Shown: piece after piece, positions 55,052-62,832 of the stretch
Layout: each line of letters opens with the position of its first letter
How positions within the stretch are numbered: position 1 is the stretch's first letter
Source of the DNA: Massilia sp. YIM B02769
GTDB taxonomy: Bacteria > Pseudomonadota > Gammaproteobacteria > Burkholderiales > Burkholderiaceae_D
NCBI RefSeq assembly: GCF_030411995.1
Contig: NZ_JASNRC010000010.1
Location: 220,399-284,398, forward strand
Length of the DNA stretch: 64,000 nucleotides
Direction: 5' to 3'
The notes under the pieces: model-generated
What the model saw: the letters and a program-made list of their open reading frames with translations, nothing else
Told to the model about the DNA's origin: nothing
Database searches by the model: none
Program-made: the position numbers and the translations under genes

Positions 55052-55831
55052 ATGACCAGCACTGCCACCTTTTCCTTTACCCGCCGCGCCTTGCTGGCTG
55101 CCGGCATTGCCGCCAGCCTCGCCGTCGCCGGCCACGCCAGCGCCGCTTCCTGGTCCTGGGGCAGCGAACAAGTCCGGGGCAGCGGCCGCATCGTCAAGCA
55201 GAACCGGCAAGTGGGCGGCTTCAGCGGCCTGTCGCTGGGCACGCCGGGACGGGTCGAACTGCGCATCGGGAACAGCGAGAGCGTGACCGTCGAGGCCGAC
55301 GACAATGTGCTGCCGCTGCTGGAAACCGTGGTCGAGGACGGCGTGCTGAAGATTCGTCCGGCACGGCGCGACCTGGGCTTCTCGAACACCAGGATCCGCG
55401 TGGTGGTGCAGGCGCGCGCGATCGAGCGTTTGTCGCTGGGCGGCTCGGGCAGCATCCATGCCGACCCGCTGCGCGCGAAGCGGCTCGATATCGACATGGG
55501 CGGGTCGGGCGAGATCAGGCTGAAAGGCGTGGAGGCCGACACGCTGTCGGTGTCGCTGGCCGGCAGCGGCGATATCGAGGCCGAGGGCGGGAGCGTGGAG
55601 AAGCTGTCGGTGTCGATCAAGGGCTCGGGCGACGTCGACCTGGGCCGGGTGCAGGCGACCAGCGCCAGCGTGTCGGTGGCGGGGTCGGGCGACGCGGTGG
55701 TGGCGGCGCGCAACCGGCTCGGCGTGTCGATCGCTGGGTCGGGCGATGTGAAGTATTACGGCGATCCGCAGGTGAGCAAGTCGGTTGCGGGGTCGGGGGA
55801 AGTCAAGCGCGTTGGTACGTCGGCGCGGTGA
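55052..55831 (+). CDS. Exported DUF2807 (head GIN) protein
   Basis: A 259-residue exported protein. The N-terminus (FTRRALLAAGIAASLAVAGHASAA) is a signal peptide with a TRRALL that resembles a weak Tat motif. The rest is the DUF2807 head-GIN domain, a right-handed beta-helix-like repeat: successive GGSGSI, GGSGEI, AGSGDI, KGSGDV, AGSGDA, AGSGDV turns are spaced about 20-30 residues. Family members are predicted adhesin-like or envelope-stress proteins with no proven activity. It stands alone, followed by a composite palindromic element. Confidence 0.9.
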   Translation: MTSTATFSFTRRALLAAGIAASLAVAGHASAASWSWGSEQVRGSGRIVKQNRQVGGFSGLSLGTPGRVELRIGNSESVTVEADDNVLPLLETVVEDGVLKIRPARRDLGFSNTRIRVVVQARAIERLSLGGSGSIHADPLRAKRLDIDMGGSGEIRLKGVEADTLSVSLAGSGDIEAEGGSVEKLSVSIKGSGDVDLGRVQATSASVSVAGSGDAVVAARNRLGVSIAGSGDVKYYGDPQVSKSVAGSGEVKRVGTSAR

Positions 55832-55852
55832 CAAAATGGCCTGCGGCGGTGA

Positions 55853-56078
55853 CCGTACGGTGGGGCTGTTGAGGCCGGGGGCCTCAACAGCGAAGTGCCC
55901 ACGCGGTTACGTGCTGATCCGGAGTTCGTGGCCGGGATGACCCGCCCCGCGGCGCCAACCATGACGGCGAAGCCAACATGGCGCTTTTGGACGCGCCACC
56001 ATCCCGCATATTTTGCGACGCAATCAAGCGCCAACATAACGCACCGTTCCGCGTGGGCACGGGGTGCCCACCGTACGG
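55853..56078. repeat. 226-bp composite palindromic element with a nested hairpin
   Basis: The right arm (56049-56078) is a standard family core, GCGTGGGCAC...GTGCCCACCGTACGG. The left arm (55853-55905) has the same start CCGTACGGTGGGG and end GTGCCCACGCGG, but its loop is replaced by a 25-base palindrome with arms CTGTTGAGGCC and GGCCTCAACAG (55866-55890). The centre of about 140 bp has no supported gene. It fills the gap between two convergent genes. Confidence 0.82.
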
Positions 56079-56131
56079 TCCAGGTCAACACAAGCACGTC
56101 AGCCAACGGTACGCATACCGCGGGTCACGAC

Positions 56132-56608
56132 TCAATGCCCGTGATGCCCCTGCATCGCCGGCGCCACATACGTCAGCGGCTTGACCTGCGCCTCCACCGT
56201 CACGCTGGTGCGCTTCTTCGCCGCGTCCTGCACCACCAGGGTCACCGGCACGGTCTCGCCTTCCTTCAGCTGGCGCTTCAGCTCGAAGAACATCAGGTGG
56301 TAGCCGCCCGATGCCAGGTGCACCGGCTTACCCGCAGGCAGGTCGATCCCGTCCACCGCGCGCATGCGCATGGTGTTGTTTTCCATCGCCATCTCGTGGA
56401 TCTCGGCGCGGCCGGCAACTGGCGTACTCACGCTCACCAGGCGCGCGTTCGTCGCCGATTGCAGGTGCATGAAGGCGCCCGCGCTCTTCGCGGCCGGCAC
56501 GGTGGCGCGCACCCAGGGGTCGGTGACACTCAGTTGCACGCTTGTTTGCGCCAGCGCGCTCGTTGCAAACAGGCCGGCGGCCAGGGAGGCAATCAGGTGT
56601 CGGTTCAT
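56132..56608 (-). CDS. Periplasmic copper chaperone PCu(A)C
   Basis: A 158-residue exported protein. Signal peptide residues 1-21 (ending SALAQ), then the PCu(A)C domain. The copper-binding H-M-H-M set is visible: HEMAMENNTMRM, then a stretch leading to VHLASGGYHLMFF. The C-terminus is His-rich (MQGHHGH), which can bind a second metal ion. The family delivers Cu(I) to the CuA centre of cytochrome oxidase together with Sco proteins. I use the ATG at 56608; a GTG at 56620 is possible. No cox or sco genes are adjacent. Confidence 0.92.
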   Translation of the reverse strand: MNRHLIASLAAGLFATSALAQTSVQLSVTDPWVRATVPAAKSAGAFMHLQSATNARLVSVSTPVAGRAEIHEMAMENNTMRMRAVDGIDLPAGKPVHLASGGYHLMFFELKRQLKEGETVPVTLVVQDAAKKRTSVTVEAQVKPLTYVAPAMQGHHGH

Positions 56609-56647
56609 GAGTCGTAACACGAAAGGGATAATCGGGCGATTATAGCC

Positions 56648-57190
56648 TCAGGTGCCGGCCTTCAGGGTCTCGCGTTCGACCAGCACGGTGTCGACGCTGT
56701 CGGTCAGCCACACCTGGCCGTCCTGGATCGTGCACTGCAGCTGCATGGCGCGCTTGGCCAGCTTTTCCAGGCCGGCGCTGGCCTCGGCCGGGATGTTGAT
56801 CACGGTGAGGTTGCGGGCGCGGTCGACCTTGCTTGCGATGCCCTTCCACCAGATGCTGCTGGTGGCGCTGTAGCTGTAGACGAACACGTGCTCGGCGCGG
56901 CCGCAGGCGCGCAGCAGGCGCTTGTCGTCGGGCTGGCCGATTTCGATCCAGGTGTCGATGGCGCCGGTCAGGTCCTTCTGCCACAAATCCGGCTCGTCGG
57001 TGTCGAACAGGCCCTTGGTAAAGGTGAGCGATTCGCTCGCGTGCAGCGCGAACGCCAACACGCGGATCATCACGCGCTCGTCGGTCTCGGATGGATGGCG
57101 GGCGATGGTCAGCCCGTGCTCCGCATAGTAATTGCGGTCCATGTCCGCGATCTGCAGGTCTGCCTTGTAAATCGTTGCTTTCAGCGCCAT
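56648..57190 (-). CDS. yaeQ: YaeQ family protein
   Basis: A 180-residue protein, the length of E. coli YaeQ. It begins MALKATIYKADLQIADMDRNYYAEHGLTIARHPSETDERVMIR in short, with later TKGLFDTDEPDLWQKDLTG and IEIGQPDDKRLLRAC, all characteristic. YaeQ has a fold related to PD-(D/E)XK nucleases; the ExK-type residues (DEPDLW, WIEIGQPD) are kept here. Its role is not established. The gene follows purU in the same direction after 16 bases, so the two are probably co-transcribed. Confidence 0.93.
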   Translation of the reverse strand: MALKATIYKADLQIADMDRNYYAEHGLTIARHPSETDERVMIRVLAFALHASESLTFTKGLFDTDEPDLWQKDLTGAIDTWIEIGQPDDKRLLRACGRAEHVFVYSYSATSSIWWKGIASKVDRARNLTVINIPAEASAGLEKLAKRAMQLQCTIQDGQVWLTDSVDTVLVERETLKAGT

Positions 57191-57206
57191 TGATACTCTA
57201 CTTAAA

Positions 57207-58076
57207 TTATTTAAAGACGACGGTCCTGTCGCCATTCTGCAGAACCCGGTGTTCCACGAACCATTTCACCGCCCGCGCCAGCACCACGCACTCCACATCG
57301 CGACCGATCGCAGTGAGTTCGTCGGCGGTCATCGCGTGGTCGACCCGCTCGACATCCTGCTCGATGATCGGGCCTTCGTCGAGATCGCCCGTCACGAAGT
57401 GGGCGGTCGCGCCGATCAGCTTGACGCCGCGCCGGTGCGCCTGCGCATACGGACGCGCCCCCTTGAAGCTCGGCAGGAAGGAATGGTGGATATTGATCGC
57501 CCTGCCCTTCAGGGCTTCGCACAGTCCCGGCGACAGGATCTGCATGTAGCGCGCCAATACCACCAGGTCGATCTTGTGCATGTCGAGCAGCTCGATCACG
57601 CGCGCTTCCTGGGCCAGCTTCGCGTCTTCCGACGCACCCGTTGCCAGCGGCAAGTGATGAAACGGGATATTGTAACTCGCCGCAAGCTGGTAGAAGTCCA
57701 TGTGGTTCGAGACGATGGCCGGAATTTCCACCGGCAGCAGGCCGCTCTTGTAGCGGAACAGCAGGTCGTTCAGGCAGTGGCCGATCTTCGAGACCATGAT
57801 CAGCACGCGCGGCTTGGCGTGCGCATCGTGCAGCTGGCCGCGCATGCCGGTCTGCTGGCAGAAGGCCTCGAAGGCGCCGCGCAGGTCGCCCTCGGCCACC
57901 GCCGGGTCTTCCGCCGCGAAGTGCACGCGCATGAAGAACAGCTGCGATTCCGGATCGCCGAACTGGGCCGAATCGATGATGTTGCAGCCGTGCTCGGCCA
58001 GGAAGCCTGCCACGCGCAGCACAATGCCGCGCTGGTCGTTGCAGGACAGGGTCAGGATGTATTCCGGATGCGTCAT
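57207..58076 (-). CDS. purU: Formyltetrahydrofolate deformylase
   Basis: Hydrolyses 10-formyl-tetrahydrofolate to formate and tetrahydrofolate, balancing the one-carbon pool. The 289-residue protein has an N-terminal ACT domain (YILTLSCNDQRGIVLRVAGFLAEHGCNIID) and a formyltransferase-type catalytic domain with the Asn-His-Asp set: INIHHSFLPSFKGARPY, GATAHFVTGDLDEGPIIEQD. The start at 58076 (MTHPEY) is set by the ACT domain; upstream residues in the open frame are not homologous. Precedes yaeQ. Confidence 0.95.
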   Translation of the reverse strand: MTHPEYILTLSCNDQRGIVLRVAGFLAEHGCNIIDSAQFGDPESQLFFMRVHFAAEDPAVAEGDLRGAFEAFCQQTGMRGQLHDAHAKPRVLIMVSKIGHCLNDLLFRYKSGLLPVEIPAIVSNHMDFYQLAASYNIPFHHLPLATGASEDAKLAQEARVIELLDMHKIDLVVLARYMQILSPGLCEALKGRAINIHHSFLPSFKGARPYAQAHRRGVKLIGATAHFVTGDLDEGPIIEQDVERVDHAMTADELTAIGRDVECVVLARAVKWFVEHRVLQNGDRTVVFK

Positions 58077-58232
58077 GGTGGCGGCTCGCAGGTAAGTAGC
58101 AGATAAGGGCAAACGTCGTTCGATTGTCGCATGAGCTTGCAAAAATGGCCACGCGAGAAAACGCACGACCGTCCGTTTATTCGGTATAGTGTTTCAGGAC
58201 TTCTAACAACCACCTGAACGGAGACACGCGCC

Positions 58233-59258
58233 ATGACCCTCGCCGCAAACGACCAATTCCTTCTCGCCGCCCGCCCGGTCGGCCTGCCGAAAGACAGCGA
58301 CTGGCTGCGCGCCGCGCCGCCGCTGGCCGAGCTGCAGGACGGCGAAGTGCGCATCAAGGTCCTGTACATCTCGCTCGACCCGGCCATGCGCGGCTGGATG
58401 AACGAAGGCAAATCCTATGTGCGTCCGGTGAACATCGGCGAAGTCATGCGCGCCGGCGGCATCGGCATCGTCGAGGAATCGAAGTCGTCGAAATTCAGCG
58501 CCGGCGACACGGTAATGGGCGTGATGGGCGTGCAGCGTTACTGGAGCGGCCCGGCCGAGGACAAGGGCGCGATGCTGGCGAAGGTCGACCCATCGATGGC
58601 GCCGCTGCCGACCTGGCTGAACGCCCTCGGCATGCCGGGCATGACGGCCTACTTCGGCCTGCTCGACGTCGGCCAGCCGAAGCCGGGCGAGACCGTGGTG
58701 GTGTCGGGCGCGGCCGGTGCGGTGGGCATGACGGTGGGCCAGGTGGCGCGCCAGATGGGCTGCCGCGTGGTCGGCATCGCCGGCGGCGAAGACAAATGCC
58801 GCTTCGTAGTCGAGGAGCTGGGATTCGATGCCTGCATCGACTACAAGGCCGGTCCGGTGCATGCCGGCCTGAAGGAACACTGCCCGCAAGGCGTGGACGT
58901 GTATTTCGACAATGTCGGCGGCGACATCCTCGACGCGGTGCTCACCCGCATCAACATGAAGGCGCGCATCGTGATTTGCGGCGCGATTTCGCAGTACAAC
59001 GTCACCAGCGCGGTGAAGGGTCCGGCCAACTACCTGTCGCTGCTGGTGAACCGTGCGCGCATGGAAGGCATGCTGGTCACCGACTACGCCGCGCGCTACC
59101 CGGAAGGCGTGGCGACGATTGCCCGCTGGATGGGCGAAGGCAGCTTCAAGACCCGCGAACACATCGTCGAGGGCTTCGAGAACTTCCCGTCGGCCCTGCT
59201 GATGCTATTCGAGGGCAAGAACCTCGGCAAGCTGGTGCTGAAGGTCGCCGACGCCTGA
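58233..59258 (+). CDS. NADP-dependent oxidoreductase, zinc-independent MDR family
   Basis: A 341-residue medium-chain reductase of the CurA/leukotriene B4 dehydrogenase-like group. N-terminal LAARPVGLPKDSDW and LYISLDPAMRGWMNEGKSYVRPV are typical; the nucleotide-binding motif VVSGAAGAVGMTVGQVARQMG lies near residue 153, and VDVYFDNVGGDILDAVL follows. No zinc ligands are seen. Family members reduce alpha,beta-unsaturated ketones and aldehydes with NADPH. CGGAGA precedes the ATG. Stands alone between divergent purU and the phasin-like gene. Confidence 0.93.
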   Translation: MTLAANDQFLLAARPVGLPKDSDWLRAAPPLAELQDGEVRIKVLYISLDPAMRGWMNEGKSYVRPVNIGEVMRAGGIGIVEESKSSKFSAGDTVMGVMGVQRYWSGPAEDKGAMLAKVDPSMAPLPTWLNALGMPGMTAYFGLLDVGQPKPGETVVVSGAAGAVGMTVGQVARQMGCRVVGIAGGEDKCRFVVEELGFDACIDYKAGPVHAGLKEHCPQGVDVYFDNVGGDILDAVLTRINMKARIVICGAISQYNVTSAVKGPANYLSLLVNRARMEGMLVTDYAARYPEGVATIARWMGEGSFKTREHIVEGFENFPSALLMLFEGKNLGKLVLKVADA

Positions 59259-59280
59259 GGTTCAGCCTCCCGCAATAGCC

Positions 59281-59312
59281 GCACGCGCCTTGACCCATTT
59301 CAGGGCGCGTGC
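59281..59312 (+). terminator. Possible transcript-end hairpin
   Basis: GCACGCGCC and GGCGCGTGC form a perfect 9-bp stem with a 14-base loop, 22 bases after the oxidoreductase stop. No T-run follows, so termination efficiency is doubtful. Confidence 0.4.
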
Positions 59313-59389
59313 AATCTCCTTGAACTTGTGCGGCCTGGGAGCGTCTACTTCGACGCTCTTTCCAACCCACCGCTCACTTCGAGGACAGC

Positions 59390-59806
59390 ATGCCAACCTT
59401 CCCCACCGACAATCCTGCCCTGCAGGCCCAGCTCAATACCCAGGTCGACCTGTTCACGCAGATGTCGCGCCACGCCGTCGATGCCGCCGGCCAGATCGGC
59501 GAACTCAACCTGCGCATGATGCGCCAGATGTTCGACGATTCGATCCGCTACGGCCGCGCCCTGGCCGCCTGCAAGGACCCGTTCCAGATGGGCGCCGTCG
59601 CCATGCGCGAGACGCAGCCGACGGTCGAGCACCTGCGCGCCTGGCAGGGCGAACTCATGAAAGTGCTGGGCGCCGGCACCGCGGCCCTGGCGCGCGACGC
59701 CAACGACGGCGGCTGGCAGGCCGCGCGCGGCGCCGAGAGCTTCATGCAGGCCGGCAGCGGCGGCGCCGCGCCCGACGGCAAGGCGGCGCATGCGCCGGTG
59801 CGCTGA
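59390..59806 (+). CDS. Phasin-like protein
   Basis: A 138-residue, mostly helical protein resembling the phasin family (polyhydroxyalkanoate granule-associated proteins): LQAQLNTQVDLFTQMSRHAVDAAGQIGELNLRMMRQMFDDS and AACKDPFQMGAVAMRETQPTVEHLRAWQGEL follow the usual pattern of amphipathic helices. The C-terminal 35 residues are Gly/Ala-rich and likely disordered. No PHA synthase gene is in the window. It is followed closely by a hemerythrin gene (34-bp gap). Confidence 0.8.
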   Translation: MPTFPTDNPALQAQLNTQVDLFTQMSRHAVDAAGQIGELNLRMMRQMFDDSIRYGRALAACKDPFQMGAVAMRETQPTVEHLRAWQGELMKVLGAGTAALARDANDGGWQAARGAESFMQAGSGGAAPDGKAAHAPVR

Positions 59807-59840
59807 CGCCGCCCGCCCCTTTCACCGAACGGAGGCTCCC

Positions 59841-60392
59841 ATGGCACCATCCGGCAAACGCCAGGACCGGCCGGCAGACGCGCTCGCGCTGCTGCGCCAC
59901 GAACACGACAGGATCCGCCAGCTGTTCGGCGAATTCGAGCGCCTGCGCGGCATCGAGGACGAGGACGAGCGCAAGGCCGAGCTGGTCGACGAGATCTGCT
60001 ACGAACTGACCCTGCACGCCATCGTCGAGGAAGAACTGTTCTACCCGCTGCTGCGCGCGGCCGCCGACGACGACGAGATGATGGACGAAGCCGAGGTCGA
60101 GCACGCCGGCGTGCGCGAACTGGTCAGCCAGCTCGAAGTGATGTACCCCGGCGACGACCATTTCGAGGCCACCGTCGCGGTCCTGGCCGAGGAAGTGGAA
60201 CACCACGTCGTGATGGAAGAAAGCGACATGTTCGACACCGCGCGCAAGTCCGGCATCGACCTGGCCGCGCTCGGGCGCAAGATGCAGGCGCGCCGGCGCG
60301 AACTCGACGAAGACCTGGACGACTCGCCCGACGTGATCGACGCGATGGAACCGCACGCCGGCATGCGCCTGCCGCCGCGCGCACCGGACTGA
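59841..60392 (+). CDS. Hemerythrin domain protein
   Basis: A 183-residue protein with a hemerythrin HHE domain at residues about 14-145. Iron ligands are suggested by LLRHEHDRIRQLF, LTLHAIVEEELFYPLL, VEHAGVRELVSQL and AEEVEHHVVMEESDMFD, which supply the His and Glu pattern of a four-helix di-iron site. The remaining C-terminal part is acidic and Arg-rich. Such proteins sense or carry oxygen or nitric oxide, or protect iron under stress. GGAGG precedes the ATG at 59841. Confidence 0.9.
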   Translation: MAPSGKRQDRPADALALLRHEHDRIRQLFGEFERLRGIEDEDERKAELVDEICYELTLHAIVEEELFYPLLRAAADDDEMMDEAEVEHAGVRELVSQLEVMYPGDDHFEATVAVLAEEVEHHVVMEESDMFDTARKSGIDLAALGRKMQARRRELDEDLDDSPDVIDAMEPHAGMRLPPRAPD

Positions 60393-60494
60393 AGGAACTA
60401 ACGGGACCGTGGTGTCTCTAACCGCACGAGCGCGGCAATGCGGCGCTTGTAAGCTTCTTCATCCACTCATGTGCAGGGCAACCAGGAGAGCGAC

Positions 60495-60863
60495 ATGGCG
60501 ACAAGCAAGGAGAGCGGCAAGAGCGCGGGCAGCTCCGGAGGCAGCGCGCAGAAGGGCAGCAGCGGCAGCGGATCGGGTGGCAGCACCGGACCTGCCAAGC
60601 GCGGCTTCGCGGCGATGGACCAGAACCAGCAGCGCGAAATCGCCAGCAAGGGTGGCCAGGCCGCCCACCAGAAGGGAACGGCGCACGAATTCGATTCCGA
60701 AGAAGCGCGCCGCGCGGGGCAGAAAGGCGGTGAGGCAGTCAGCCGCAACCGTGCACACATGGCCGACATCGGCCGCAAGGGCGGCGAAAGCCGCCAGTCC
60801 GCCAACCGCGCCGCCAGCGCCGCCAAGGCAAGCGGCAACCGCCAGGGAGGCAAGGAGGAATAA
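60495..60863 (+). CDS. KGG-repeat stress protein (con-10/GsiB-like)
   Basis: A 122-residue very hydrophilic protein. A Ser/Gly-rich N-terminus (1-33) precedes three KGG-type repeats: REIASKGGQAAHQKGTAHEFDSEEA, RRAGQKGGEAVS and ADIGRKGGES, matching the stress-induced KGG/con-10 family. These proteins accumulate under starvation, desiccation or general stress; their action is uncertain, perhaps protective of macromolecules. AGGAGAG precedes the ATG at 60495. Confidence 0.9.
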   Translation: MATSKESGKSAGSSGGSAQKGSSGSGSGGSTGPAKRGFAAMDQNQQREIASKGGQAAHQKGTAHEFDSEEARRAGQKGGEAVSRNRAHMADIGRKGGESRQSANRAASAAKASGNRQGGKEE

Positions 60864-60929
60864 GGCGGGCGGATCCTGTCTGCCCGCTTGATCCATGCGC
60901 GGCCTCGTGTTAGCGGCGGGGTCGCGCCC

Positions 60930-61259
60930 TTACGCCGCCATCTTTTCGCACGCTTCCGCACAGCGCCTGCACGCCGCCGCGCATTGCTGGCAATGGTCCA
61001 TGTCGTGCTTCCCGCACTCTTCGGCACAGGCCCGGCAGATCAGCGCGCACAGCCGGCACACCTCGGCGGTATGCTCGCTCCCGCGCGCCATCACCCCCGC
61101 CGCAAACCGGCACATCTGGCTGCAATCCATATCCAGCGCAATGCAGCGCGCCATCATTTTCACATCCTCTTCCTGCAGGCAGCTTGCCGCGCAATGGTCG
61201 CAGGCCAGCGCACAGGCGTTGCAGGCGTCGATACAGCTTTGAAAATCCATGGCTTCCAT
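60930..61259 (-). CDS. Cysteine-rich four-helix copper-binding protein (DUF326, Csp-like)
   Basis: A 109-residue protein with 19 Cys, many spaced CX2C or CX3C along helices (CIDACNACALACDHCAASC, then CRLCALICRACAEEC and CQQCAAACRRCAEAC). This is the DUF326 / copper storage protein pattern, in which a four-helix bundle lined by Cys thiolates holds many Cu(I) ions. No signal peptide is present, so it should be cytosolic like Csp3. GGGAGA precedes the ATG at 61259. Convergent with the KGG protein gene, and perhaps part of a stress/metal group. Confidence 0.9.
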   Translation of the reverse strand: MEAMDFQSCIDACNACALACDHCAASCLQEEDVKMMARCIALDMDCSQMCRFAAGVMARGSEHTAEVCRLCALICRACAEECGKHDMDHCQQCAAACRRCAEACEKMAA

Positions 61260-61401
61260 GTCGTTCTCCCGAATGCTGACAAATAGACAAACAGGATAGA
61301 ACCCGACTGCGCGCGGCGGCGCACGCATGCACCCAAGCCTTTACAGGGAGGCGGCGCCCGGCCCAGCGGACCGGCGGCAGCTGTGCTACATTTTCGCCCC
61401 T

Positions 61402-61917
61402 ATGCCAGAACTCAAGTACCTCACCGCCTACCCCGAACAGCTGCGCCAGCAGGCATCGAGCCTGCTGGACGAGAACCGCCTCGGCGCCCTGCTCCGTTCG
61501 CGCTACCCGCGCGCCCACGGCCTGCGCACCGACCGCGCGCTCTACGACTACGTGCAGGATTTGAAGGATGACTACCTGCGCAATGCCCAGCCGGTATCGA
61601 AGGTCGCCTACGACAGCAAGATCCACGTGGTCCAGCATGCGCTCGGCCTGCACACGCAGATCTCGCGCGTCCAGGGCAGCAAGCTGAAGGCCAAGCACGA
61701 GATCCGCATCGCCAGCGTGTTCCGCGACGCGCCGCTGGAATTCCTGCGCATGATCGCCGTGCACGAACTGGCCCACCTCAAGGAGAAGGACCACGACAAG
61801 GCCTTCTACAAGCTGTGCTGCTGGATGGAGCCGCAGTACCACCAGTTCGAACTCGATTTGCGCCTCTACCTGACGCACATGGAACACACCGGCGAACGCC
61901 TCTGGGCCGACGCCTGA
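61402..61917 (+). CDS. YgjP-like zinc metallopeptidase
   Basis: A 171-residue protein with the UPF/DUF45 (YgjP/WLM) metallopeptidase signature: AVHELAHLKEKDHDKAFYKLC supplies HExxH plus the third ligand His after six residues. Upstream helices (LRTDRALYDYVQDLKDDYLRNAQPVSKVAYD) and HALGLHTQISRVQGSKLKAKHEIRIASVF complete the domain. The start at 61402 is set by homology. Cellular role unknown; relatives act in DNA or protein repair. Confidence 0.85.
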   Translation: MPELKYLTAYPEQLRQQASSLLDENRLGALLRSRYPRAHGLRTDRALYDYVQDLKDDYLRNAQPVSKVAYDSKIHVVQHALGLHTQISRVQGSKLKAKHEIRIASVFRDAPLEFLRMIAVHELAHLKEKDHDKAFYKLCCWMEPQYHQFELDLRLYLTHMEHTGERLWADA

Positions 61918-61968
61918 ACAGCCGGGGTCAGGTCTGACATTCGGACACGAGCTCTGCTGTAGATCGCC

Positions 61969-62724
61969 TTACAGCAGCATCCCGCCGGATACCTCGACGC
62001 GTTGTCCGGTCATCCAGCCATTCCCTTCGGCCAGCAGTGCCGCCACCGCGCCGCCGATGTCGTCCGGCTGGCCAACCCGGCCCAGCGCCGTCATGCCCGC
62101 CACCATGCGGTTCAGCTCAAGGTTGTCGCGCACCGCGCCGCCGCCGAAATCGGTCTCGATGGCGCCCGGCGCCAGCGTGTTCACCGTGATCCCGCGGCCG
62201 GCGAATTCGCGCGCCTGGTAGCGCGTCAGCACCTCGACCGCGCCCTTGGCCGCGGCATACACGCCATAGCCCGGCAGGCTGAAGCGCGTCAGGCCGCTCG
62301 ACACGTTCAGGATGCGTCCGCCATCGTTCAGCAATGGCAGCAGCGCCGTCGTCAGAAACACGGGCGCCTTGAAGTGCATGGCGACGATGCTGTCGAACTG
62401 CGCTTCGGTCACGTCCAGCAGCGGCACGTGCAGGCCGGCGCCGGCGTTGTTCACCAGGATGTCGAAGCGTTCGCAGCTCCAGTTCGCCAGGGTCGTACGT
62501 ACCTGATCGGCAAAGCCGGCGAAGCTGGCGCTGTTGCCGGTATCCAGCTGCAGCGCAACGGCGCGGCGGCCGAGCGCTTCGATGCGGCCGACGACGTCCT
62601 GCGCCGCACTGTCGTTGCTCTGGTAAGTGAAGAGGATGTCGACGCCGGCCTGCGCCAGGTGCAGCGCCATGCTGCGTCCGAGGCCGCGGCTGCCGCCGGT
62701 GATGAGTGCGATGCGTTGGGTCAT
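61969..62724 (-). CDS. Short-chain dehydrogenase/reductase
   Basis: A 251-residue classical SDR. TGGSRGLG (about residue 9) is the cofactor motif, NNAGAG follows, and the catalytic set Ser (NVSSGLTRF) - Tyr - Lys (YGVYAAAKGA) is intact. The strand 2 end FTYQSNDS is compatible with NADP binding. The C-terminus has GWMTGQRVEVSGGML. GGAG precedes the ATG at 62724. It is divergent from a LysR gene and probably its target. Confidence 0.92.
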   Translation of the reverse strand: MTQRIALITGGSRGLGRSMALHLAQAGVDILFTYQSNDSAAQDVVGRIEALGRRAVALQLDTGNSASFAGFADQVRTTLANWSCERFDILVNNAGAGLHVPLLDVTEAQFDSIVAMHFKAPVFLTTALLPLLNDGGRILNVSSGLTRFSLPGYGVYAAAKGAVEVLTRYQAREFAGRGITVNTLAPGAIETDFGGGAVRDNLELNRMVAGMTALGRVGQPDDIGGAVAALLAEGNGWMTGQRVEVSGGMLL

Positions 62725-62747
62725 GCTGGGCTCCTTCGTTGAATGAG

Positions 62748-62788
62748 TCGCCAGTATATTTTTGCATTCCAGATGAATAAACTGGCGA
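62748..62788. promoter_or_regulatory. Likely operator between the SDR and LysR genes
   Basis: TCGCCAGT and ACTGGCGA form a perfect 8-bp inverted pair separated by 25 A/T-rich bases (TATATTTTTGCATT within). It sits in the 104-bp gap between the divergent SDR and LysR genes and has the size expected of a LysR-type activation site. Its right half falls inside a short upstream reading frame. Confidence 0.6.
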
Positions 62789-62832
62789 AACATGCATGCA
62801 TTCTGCGAAATATCCGCATAATCACCAGATGA
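62773..62832 (+). CDS. Possible 19-codon leader peptide before the LysR gene
   Basis: ATG at 62773 opens a frame encoding MNKLAKHACILRNIRIITR, whose TGA stop overlaps the LysR ATG in an ATGA. The region around its start (CCAGATGAATAAACT) repeats almost exactly at the LysR start (CCAGATGAACAAACT), and both peptides begin MNKL. It may be a small translated leader coupled to the regulator, or just a local duplication. No strong ribosome site precedes it. Confidence 0.3.
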   Translation: MNKLAKHACILRNIRIITR

